From JANOYY01 sp043720395 (GTDB taxonomy: Bacteria > Actinomycetota > Acidimicrobiia > Acidimicrobiales > JANYDT01): a stretch of 64,000 nucleotides of DNA. The position numbers and the translations under genes are program-made. The stretch is from positions 1 through 64,000 of the forward strand of contig JAYSSR010000082.1 in NCBI GenBank assembly GCA_043720395.1, in the 5' to 3' direction. The notes under the pieces are model-generated. The model had not been told where the DNA came from. It saw only the letters and a program-made list of their open reading frames with translations, and did not search any database. Positions 57,673 through 64,000 of this stretch are shown here, one piece after another (positions within the stretch are counted from its first letter, which is position 1; the number at the start of each line of letters is the position of its first letter).

Positions 57673-60339
57673 GTGACCGATGCTCTCAGCGACCACAATG
57701 GTCACCTGGGCTCCGACCGAGCAAGGTTGGCCACACCGATACCCGTGTCACACCTGCTCCCTCTTCTCCAAGCTGCCTGGTCCACACCGGACCGTCAGGT
57801 CGCGCCCGATGCTGCACTGAGGGAGGCGTCCGGTCGACGTGTGAGTGGTCCCGCACTGCTCGCCCGCGTCGAGGAATGGGCCTCGGCGATGCGAACCGCC
57901 GGGATCCGTCCGGGCGACATCGTCGGGATTCATCTTGCGCGGTCGGCGGACCAGGTTGCCGCGCTCTTCGCCGCGCTGTCGCTCGGCGTGGCCTACGTTC
58001 CCCTGGATCGTTCGTACCCCGTCGCGCGCCTTCGATTCATGATCGACGACCTCGGCCTCGGGTGCGTCGCCGGGTTCGAGAATCCCGAGCTGCGGCGCAG
58101 CGGAAGCACCCTCAAGTGGATCGAGCCACCACCATGGGGCACGTCCGCGACGTCCGCCAAGACGCCTCCTGCCATCACCGTGTCACCCCCGGCCGACGAC
58201 CTTGCCTACGTGATCTACACGTCCGGTTCGACGGGGAACCCGAAGGGTGTCCGCATTACCGACGGGAACCTCCGTACTTTCCTTCACTCGTGGGACGCGC
58301 TCGTACCTCCGGAGCGACGCGGTACCTGGCTCGCTCTCACCAGCCTGTCCTTTGACCCATCGGTCGTGGAGGTGATCTGGACGCTCACGCGTGGTTGGCC
58401 GATCGTTCTTGCTCCCGACCAGCCGAATCCTGGCGTCGTCGGGGGAATCATCGAGCGCGATGTGGTGACGCACCTCCAATGCACGCCGACTCGCGCCTCG
58501 ATGCTCCTCGCCGATCCTGGTGATCGGCACGGACTGGCGAAGCTGGAACATCTCCTCGTCGGCGGTGAAGCGCTCACCGCGGCCCTCGCTCGCGACCTGC
58601 GGCGGATTGTCCCACGAGTGACGAACATCTACGGTCCGACGGAAACAACCGTCTGGGCTTTCGCCCACGACGTAGCCGACGATCTGGGCACGGAACCTTC
58701 TGACCCGATACCGATCGGACGGCCGCTTCCCGGCGTCCGATCCGCCGTCGTGGACGAGCACTTGTACCCGGTCGCCGACGGCGTATTGGGCGAACTCCTA
58801 CTCGCCGGCGATGACGTCGCCGACGGGTACCACGCAAGGCCCGATCAGACCACGCGCGCGTTCATCGAGACGTGCGGCGAGCTCACGGCAACCTTGACCT
58901 TCGGCAGCCCCTCGGCCCGCGTGTACCGCACCGGCGATCTCGTCCGACGACGTACCGATGGCGTGCACGAGTTTGCGGGTCGTATCGACGACCAGATCAA
59001 GGTATCTGGAAACCGGATCGAACCCGCCGAGGTGGAGTCGGTGCTGCTCGGGCAGCCTGGCGTCGAACAGGCCGTCGTCGCTGCGCGAAGAACCGCCCAG
59101 GGAATCGTTCGGCTCGTGGCCTACATCCGCGGCGCGCCGGTCGACGACCGTGTCGCTGCACGGCTCCGCGAGGCGTGCGCCGCTGCGGTTCCACCGTCGC
59201 ACGTGCCCTCCCTCATCGTCGGGATCGACCGGTTCCCGCTGACGCCCTCCGGAAAGATCGACCGTCGATCACTCCCGGACCTCACGGTCCCGGACGATGG
59301 AGCGACGCCCGCCGGAACCCGGGCCGAGACAGCGGCCATGTGCCAGCTGTGGTCTTCGGTGCTCGGGGCACCCGTGAGCCCGGACGACGACTACTTCACG
59401 CTCGGGGGAGACTCACTGACGGCTGTAGCGATCGTCGCCGAGATCGCCCGTCGTCACGATGTATCGCTCGGTCTGGCGGTGCTCGTCAGTGCGCCGACTC
59501 CACGACTCCTCGTGGATGAGGTCCATCGCAGCACCTCTGAGCGCGGCGCACTGGTACTACTCCGGCAGGTGCCGAATGCCGTGCAGCGTCTTGTGCTGGT
59601 CCATGGAGCAGGAGGCAATGTCGTCAACCTTGTGCACTCGGCGAAGCGACTCCGCAGCGACATCGAGGCTGCGGCCTTCCAAGCCCACGCCGTAGCCACG
59701 CCGGGAGCGAAGGGAGACCTGACGATCGAAGCGATGGCCACGCGTTACCTGGGCGAGCTCAGATCGCTGCAGCACGCTGGACCGTATCTGCTGTGCGGTT
59801 ACAGCGATGGCGGTCTGGTCGCATGGGATATGGCGCGACAGCTCCTCGAAGCCGGCGAGTCGGTGCGGCGCATCATCCTCCTCGACACCGGCATCGGCGC
59901 GACTCGCCACCTCGTTCCACCCCACGAACGTCTGCGCAACGCAGCCCGCAACGTCAGAGACCGCCAGCGGCCGATGTTCGAGTTCCTCCGGGACGCACGG
60001 GCGGCCCAACGCGCACCCCGAACCGATCCGCAGGTGAGCGACGACGACCAAAGCCGGTTGGGCCGCGTGCTCGACGTGCAGGCCGAGGTCGAACAGGCAG
60101 TGAGCATCTACCGAGTCCGCCCGCTCGCGCTCGACGTCTCCCTGATCCGCAGCCGCCACACGCCGGTCGCCGTGTGGTCAGACTTCAGGTGGCGCAGGCT
60201 CGCCCGGAACGTTGATGTGTCCTTCGTGAGTGGGCACCACCTCGACATGGTCGGCCCCGGGCGCGCCGACGAACTCGCGGCTGCGCTCAACGTTGCGATC
60301 GCCGCAGCGACTGCGGGGGACCCGGCGAGCGGTCGCTGA
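57673..60339 (+). CDS. Single-module A-T-TE nonribosomal-peptide-synthetase-like enzyme
   Basis: 888 residues from a GTG. An adenylation domain (about 30-535) has VIYTSGSTGNPKGVRIT (A3), NIYGPTETTVWAF (A5), YRTGDLVRRR, GRIDDQIKVSGNRIEP (A8) and PSGKIDRRSL with the A10 Lys. A carrier domain follows with FTLGGDSLTAV (phosphopantetheine Ser581). The end is a thioesterase with CGYSDGGLVAWDMA (Ser711) and SGHHLDM (His855/856). There is no condensation domain. The A domain has the amino-acid-type Asp in SFDPSVVE. Such A-T-TE enzymes join two aryl-keto acids or release single acyl units; the product is unknown. No MbtH-like or tailoring gene is adjacent. Confidence 0.9.
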   Translation: MTDALSDHNGHLGSDRARLATPIPVSHLLPLLQAAWSTPDRQVAPDAALREASGRRVSGPALLARVEEWASAMRTAGIRPGDIVGIHLARSADQVAALFAALSLGVAYVPLDRSYPVARLRFMIDDLGLGCVAGFENPELRRSGSTLKWIEPPPWGTSATSAKTPPAITVSPPADDLAYVIYTSGSTGNPKGVRITDGNLRTFLHSWDALVPPERRGTWLALTSLSFDPSVVEVIWTLTRGWPIVLAPDQPNPGVVGGIIERDVVTHLQCTPTRASMLLADPGDRHGLAKLEHLLVGGEALTAALARDLRRIVPRVTNIYGPTETTVWAFAHDVADDLGTEPSDPIPIGRPLPGVRSAVVDEHLYPVADGVLGELLLAGDDVADGYHARPDQTTRAFIETCGELTATLTFGSPSARVYRTGDLVRRRTDGVHEFAGRIDDQIKVSGNRIEPAEVESVLLGQPGVEQAVVAARRTAQGIVRLVAYIRGAPVDDRVAARLREACAAAVPPSHVPSLIVGIDRFPLTPSGKIDRRSLPDLTVPDDGATPAGTRAETAAMCQLWSSVLGAPVSPDDDYFTLGGDSLTAVAIVAEIARRHDVSLGLAVLVSAPTPRLLVDEVHRSTSERGALVLLRQVPNAVQRLVLVHGAGGNVVNLVHSAKRLRSDIEAAAFQAHAVATPGAKGDLTIEAMATRYLGELRSLQHAGPYLLCGYSDGGLVAWDMARQLLEAGESVRRIILLDTGIGATRHLVPPHERLRNAARNVRDRQRPMFEFLRDARAAQRAPRTDPQVSDDDQSRLGRVLDVQAEVEQAVSIYRVRPLALDVSLIRSRHTPVAVWSDFRWRRLARNVDVSFVSGHHLDMVGPGRADELAAALNVAIAAATAGDPASGR

Positions 60340-60354
60340 CTCTGAGTCCACGGT

Positions 60355-60453
60355 CACGACTGACGCAACCTGGCCACGAATGCGGCCACAGCGCCACAGT
60401 GACCGCACAGCGTGTCGCCGGCACCGCAAGGTGGCGCTGTGGGGTCAGTCGTG
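60355..60453. repeat. Nested inverted repeats between convergent genes
   Basis: Outer arms CACGACTGAC (60355-60364) and GTCAGTCGTG (60444-60453); inner arms CCACAGCGCCAC (60386-60397) and GTGGCGCTGTGG (60431-60442). They fill most of the gap between the synthetase and ppdK stops. A 12-bp direct repeat (GGTGACCCGGTC) follows at 60468 and 60485. Confidence 0.8.
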
Positions 60454-60504
60454 CCGAAGCACAGACCGGTGACCCGGTCGGCGCGGTGACCCGGTCACCG
60501 TCGG

Positions 60505-63249
60505 TTAGGCGTTGCTGCGGGCCGACGCCCCGATGACTGCCTGCGCCGCGGCGAGACGGGCGATCGGGATGCGGAACGGCGAGCACGACACGTAATCGAG
60601 GCCGGCGTTGTAGAAGAAGATGATCGACTCCGGGTCGCCACCGTGCTCGCCGCAGACGCCGAGCTTGAGGCCCGGCTTCGTGGAGCGTCCGCGGGCGACC
60701 GAGTCGATCACGAGCTGGCCGACGCCGCTCTGGTCGATGGTCTCGAACGGGTTGCGCTTGAGCAGGCCCTGCTCGAGATACGCGTTCATCATGCGACCTT
60801 CGACGTCGTCGCGGCTGAAGCCGAACGTCATCTGGGTCAGATCGTTGGTGCCGTAGGAGAAGAAGTCGGCCTCTTCGGCAATCTCGTCGGAACGGATTGC
60901 AGCGCGGGGCGTCTCGACCATGGTGCCGATGGTGACGTCGAGGCGCTTCGCCGCGACCGGGTCCATCTTCGACTTGGCCTCGTCGATCGCGCCCTGCACC
61001 CAACCACGTGCGGCAGCGAGTTCCTCACGGGTGACGGTGAGCGGGATCATCACCTCAATGACCGGGTTCCCACCCTTCTTCACACGAGCTGCTGCAGCTT
61101 CGAGAAGTGCCCGAACCTGCATCTCGTACAGACCGGGCTTGACGACGGCAAGACGCACGCCTCGCGTACCGATCATCGGGTTGAACTCGTGCCACGACTC
61201 TGCGGCGTCGAGAAGCTTCTCCTCGACGGGGGTGAGTCCGGACACGGCCTTCTTGATCTCGAGTTCCTTCGTCGACGGGAGGAACTCATGCAGCGGCGGG
61301 TCGAGGAGACGCACGGTGACGGGCAGGCCGTCCATCTCGACGAGGATCTCTTCGAAGTCGGCCTTCTGCGCCTTGCGGAGCTTCTCGAACGCTGCAGCCT
61401 CTTCCTTGTCCGACTCGGCGAGGATCATCTCGCGCACGATCGGGAGACGATCCTCCGCGAGGAACATGTGCTCGGTACGGCAGAGGCCAATGCCCTCGGC
61501 GCCGAAACCGATGGCGTTCTTGGCGTCGGGGCCGTTGTCGGCGTTGGCGCGGACCTTGAGGCCGCGCACCTTTTTCGAACCCTTGCGGACTTCGTCGGCC
61601 CACCCGAGGATCGTGTGGAATTCGGCAGGCGGTTCGCCCGACTCCATCTCGAGTGCGCCCAGCATGACCGAGCCAGTAGCACCGTCGAGGGAGATGACAT
61701 CACCCTCGTTGACGCGGGTGCCGTCGACCTCGAAGTACTTGTTGTCGGTGATCTTGACCATTTCGGCACCGACCACGGCGGGCGTGCCCCAGCCACGGGC
61801 GACGACCGCAGCGTGCGAAACGAGACCGCCGCGTGCCGTGAGGATGCCCTGCGCAACCATCATCCCGTGGACGTCCTCCGGCGATGTTTCGTTACGCACG
61901 AGGATGACCTTCTCGCCGCGGTCATCAGCGTCGACAGCGTCGTCGGCGGTGAAGTACACCTTGCCGACGGCCGCTCCCGGCGACGCACCGAGACCCTTCG
62001 CGAGCACCTTCGATGTTCCTGCGAACTGGGGATGCAGCACCTGGTCGAGTGCGTCGGCGTTGACCCGCAGAAGGGCCTCCTCCTTCGAGATCTTCCACTT
62101 CGTGGGGCCGCTCGGCTTCGTTGCCATCTCGACGGCCATGCGCAGCGTGGCCGCGCCGGTGCGCTTGCCGACCCGCGTCTGCAGCATCCAGAGCTTGCCC
62201 TGCTCGATCGTGAACTCCGTGTCGCACATGTCGGTGTAGTGCGCTTCGAGGCGGTCGAAGATGCTCATCAGCTCCGCATGGTTCGTGGGGAACGTCCGCT
62301 TGAGATCGTCAAGCGACTCCGTGTTGCGGATGCCGGCCACCACGTCTTCGCCCTGCGCGTTGGTGAGGTAGTCGCCGTAGGCAACGTTCTCGCCCGTCGA
62401 CGCGTTGCGGGTGAAGCCGACGCCCGTGCCGCAGTTGTCGTCGATGTTGCCGAACACCATCGACTGGACGTTGACCGCAGTGCCGAGGTCATGGGCGATG
62501 CGCTCGCGGACGCGGTACGCGATCGCACGTGCGCCGTTCCACGACGCGAACACGGCCTCGATCGCACCCTTCAGCTGGACCTTCGGGTCCTGCGGGAAGT
62601 CTGCCTTGGTTGCCTTCTTCACGATCGCCTTGTACTCCTCGCAGAGTGCCTTCAGCGTGGCGGTCGGAATGGCGGCGTCGTTGACGGCCTTCGACTTCGT
62701 CTTGGCCTTCTCGAAGGCGTGTTCGAACAGTGTGCCGTTGACGTCGAGCACGATGCGGCCGTACATCGAGAGGAAGCGACGGTAGGAGTCGTACGCGAAG
62801 CGCTCGTCGTTCATCACCCTGGCGAGCCCGACGACGGTCTTGTCGTTGAGCCCGAGGTTGAGGACGGTGTCCATCATGCCGGGCATCGAGAACTTCGCGC
62901 CCGAGCGGACGGACACGAGCAGCGGGTTCTTCGCGTCGCCGAGCTTGCGGCCCATCTGGCCTTCGACCTTGGCAACCTGCGTTGCCACTTCTGCGTCGAG
63001 GCTCGTGGGCCAGCCCGACTTCATGTAGGCACGGCACGCGTCGGTCGAGATCGTGAAGCCTGGAGGTACGGGCAGCTTGAGGACCGTGGTCATCTCCGCG
63101 AGGTTCGCTCCCTTGCCGCCAAGGAGATCCTTGAGCGACATCGGCGCGACCTTGTGCTTGTGGTCGAACGAGTACGTCAGCTGGGCGGTTGCCTTGGTCT
63201 TTGCGACGGTGGGCTTGGCAGATGGCTTTTTGGCGGTGGTGGTCCCCAT
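60505..63249 (-). CDS. ppdK: Pyruvate, phosphate dikinase
   Basis: 914 residues from the ATG at 63249, full length for PPDK. An ATP-grasp domain (LLGGKGANLAEMTTV, SGAKFSMPGMMDTVLNLGL), a swivelling domain with the phosphorylated His in GGLVSHAAVVARGWG, and a PEP-binding barrel with GIGLCRTEHMFL and SYGTNDLTQMTFGFSRDD. GTGVGFTRNASTGE marks the dikinase branch over PEP synthase. It interconverts pyruvate and PEP with ATP and phosphate. Convergent with the synthetase gene. An Ala/Lys-rich leader of 25 residues precedes the conserved YSFDHKHKVAPMSLKDLL. Confidence 0.96.
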   Translation of the reverse strand: MGTTTAKKPSAKPTVAKTKATAQLTYSFDHKHKVAPMSLKDLLGGKGANLAEMTTVLKLPVPPGFTISTDACRAYMKSGWPTSLDAEVATQVAKVEGQMGRKLGDAKNPLLVSVRSGAKFSMPGMMDTVLNLGLNDKTVVGLARVMNDERFAYDSYRRFLSMYGRIVLDVNGTLFEHAFEKAKTKSKAVNDAAIPTATLKALCEEYKAIVKKATKADFPQDPKVQLKGAIEAVFASWNGARAIAYRVRERIAHDLGTAVNVQSMVFGNIDDNCGTGVGFTRNASTGENVAYGDYLTNAQGEDVVAGIRNTESLDDLKRTFPTNHAELMSIFDRLEAHYTDMCDTEFTIEQGKLWMLQTRVGKRTGAATLRMAVEMATKPSGPTKWKISKEEALLRVNADALDQVLHPQFAGTSKVLAKGLGASPGAAVGKVYFTADDAVDADDRGEKVILVRNETSPEDVHGMMVAQGILTARGGLVSHAAVVARGWGTPAVVGAEMVKITDNKYFEVDGTRVNEGDVISLDGATGSVMLGALEMESGEPPAEFHTILGWADEVRKGSKKVRGLKVRANADNGPDAKNAIGFGAEGIGLCRTEHMFLAEDRLPIVREMILAESDKEEAAAFEKLRKAQKADFEEILVEMDGLPVTVRLLDPPLHEFLPSTKELEIKKAVSGLTPVEEKLLDAAESWHEFNPMIGTRGVRLAVVKPGLYEMQVRALLEAAAARVKKGGNPVIEVMIPLTVTREELAAARGWVQGAIDEAKSKMDPVAAKRLDVTIGTMVETPRAAIRSDEIAEEADFFSYGTNDLTQMTFGFSRDDVEGRMMNAYLEQGLLKRNPFETIDQSGVGQLVIDSVARGRSTKPGLKLGVCGEHGGDPESIIFFYNAGLDYVSCSPFRIPIARLAAAQAVIGASARSNA

Positions 63250-63316
63250 AACGGGCGGAAAGGTTACTCCGCAAGTCGCGTGTCCGGGTGCGTTGTCGGC
63301 GCGCGAGGCTGCGGTG

Positions 63317-63859
63317 GTGGACATCTCGTTCCGGGCGCTTCGGCGAAGCGACTTTGCACTGCTCGGCATCTGGCTGGCGCGTCCGCATGTCGAGCGCTGG
63401 TGGCGTCACGATCCCGCACCGGACGCGGTCGAGGCGGACTTCGGTGGCGGCGTGGACGGCACGGACCCGATCGACTACTTCATCGTCGTGATCGGCGGTG
63501 TGGATCGCGGGTTCATCCAGCGCTGCCAGTTCCGTGACGAACCCGTGTGGTTGGCGGCGCTGCAGGTGGTGGAGGCACTGCCTGAGGCGGCAGGCATCGA
63601 CTATTTCATCGGCGACGCTGACCGGGTCGGCCGCGGGATCGGGACCGCGATCGTCGAAGCGTTCCTGCCCGACACGTGGTGCCGATATCCGGATGCGCCG
63701 ATGCTGTTGGTCGACGTCGATGCCGAGAACGTGGCGTCCTGGCGCATTCTGGAGAAGAACGGGTTCACGCGGATCTGGGCCGGACAGCTCGATACGAACG
63801 AGCCGGCCGCTGGCGAAACGACGTGGATCTTCCGCCTCGACCGACCCCCTTCTGGCTGA
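63317..63859 (+). CDS. AAC(6')-like GNAT acetyltransferase
   Basis: About 180 residues from a GTG (63314 or 63317 are both possible). N-terminal FRALRRSDFALLGIWLARPHVERWW and the acetyl-CoA loop DADRVGRGIGTAIVEAF match the AAC(6')-Ib and related branch, followed by VDVDAENVASWRILEKNGF. This branch contains aminoglycoside 6'-N-acetyltransferases but also other N-acetyltransferases; resistance is not proven. It diverges from ppdK with a 67-bp gap. Confidence 0.82.
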   Translation: MDISFRALRRSDFALLGIWLARPHVERWWRHDPAPDAVEADFGGGVDGTDPIDYFIVVIGGVDRGFIQRCQFRDEPVWLAALQVVEALPEAAGIDYFIGDADRVGRGIGTAIVEAFLPDTWCRYPDAPMLLVDVDAENVASWRILEKNGFTRIWAGQLDTNEPAAGETTWIFRLDRPPSG

Positions 63860-63885
63860 GCCCGACCTGCGTGGTGCGGGCCACT

Positions 63886-63967
63886 CTTCGTTGCGGTAAA
63901 TCCGGTGCGTCCGCGGTGCAATCGGGCGCACTCAACGCACCGCAAGCGGACCCGATGTACCTCATAC
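63886..63967 (+). repeat. 82-bp palindromic intergenic repeat, copy 3
   Basis: Aligns with the copies at 54154 and 55443 over its length; the right end has decayed (GATGTACCTCAT). It lies 26 bp past the acetyltransferase gene. The last bases of the window show no gene. Confidence 0.83.
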
Positions 63968-64000
63968 TCCGGGTCGGCGCGATGCGACCGGTGGCGCGTA

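Noticed and set aside
60643..63537. Plus-strand open frame of 964 codons opposite ppdK
   Set aside because: It mirrors a full-length, motif-complete PPDK; the translation is low-complexity Arg/Asp/Glu/Val sequence with no recognisable domain, as expected for antisense frames in high-GC DNA.
1..64000. tRNA, rRNA, riboswitch or prophage/IS elements
   Set aside because: No cloverleaf-like T-loop segments, rRNA-like stretches, known riboswitch cores, transposases or integrases were recognised by eye; a covariance search was not possible.

Overview
The window looks like a chromosomal segment of a high-GC actinobacterium, most likely of the class Acidimicrobiia (Ilumatobacter-like). This is inferred from gene content, not from a marker search. 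The supporting traits are a division cluster with SepF and DivIVA next to FtsZ, a meso-diaminopimelate-type MurE, an F420-type (LLM) oxidoreductase, and many GTG starts. No rRNA, tRNA, CRISPR array, integrase or transposase was seen.

Left part (62-18783, all minus strand): a division and cell-wall (dcw) cluster transcribed right to left from mraZ: mraZ, rsmH, an ftsL-like gene, ftsI, murE, mraY, ftsW, murC, murB, ftsQ, a CBS-domain gene, ftsZ, pgeF (yfiH), yggS, sepF, divIVA and a DksA/TraR-like zinc-finger gene. Most junctions are ATGA or GTGA overlaps. murF, murD and murG are absent. Four AAAGTGG-like boxes upstream of mraZ look like a MraZ autoregulatory operator.

19058-32438: after a PNPOx-like gene and an alpha/beta hydrolase comes an alpha-galactoside locus. 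A minus-strand operon holds two ABC permeases, a sugar-binding protein, an FG-GAP/UnbV protein, a histidine-containing membrane protein and a GH36 alpha-galactosidase. Next to it are a LacI regulator and a divergent GH4 glycosidase. Two related 22-bp palindromes (28746, 29918) are the probable operators. A Gfo/Idh oxidoreductase converges on the GH4 gene.

32517-38788 is a decayed zone: a thioesterase/dehydrogenase chimera, a frameshifted zinc-dependent dehydrogenase, a DUF222 pseudogene and a hydrolase stub lie between intact genes (LLM oxidoreductase, an orphan PEP-utilising-domain protein, an EamA transporter). Three 47-bp hairpins of one sequence family (28780, 31358, 34655) sit just beyond gene ends here.

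38816-49113 is a glucoside/glucan locus. A minus-strand operon (binding protein, two permeases, GH13 alpha-glucosidase, glycogen/maltodextrin phosphorylase) diverges from a GH3 beta-glucosidase. The 195-bp gap between them holds three CebR-like 14-bp operators. Neither ABC system has its own ATPase gene here, so a shared MsiK-type ATPase elsewhere is likely.

49158-63859 carries a PAS protein with a degenerate GGDEF domain, a HipA-like remnant, a SigA-type sigma factor overlapping dnaG by 85 bp, a threonine-aldolase-type enzyme, a DUF35/thiolase pair, a small zinc-ribbon protein, a free-standing adenylation-carrier-thioesterase synthetase, pyruvate phosphate dikinase and an AAC(6')-like acetyltransferase. 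Three copies of an 82-bp palindromic intergenic repeat occur here (54154, 55443, 63886).
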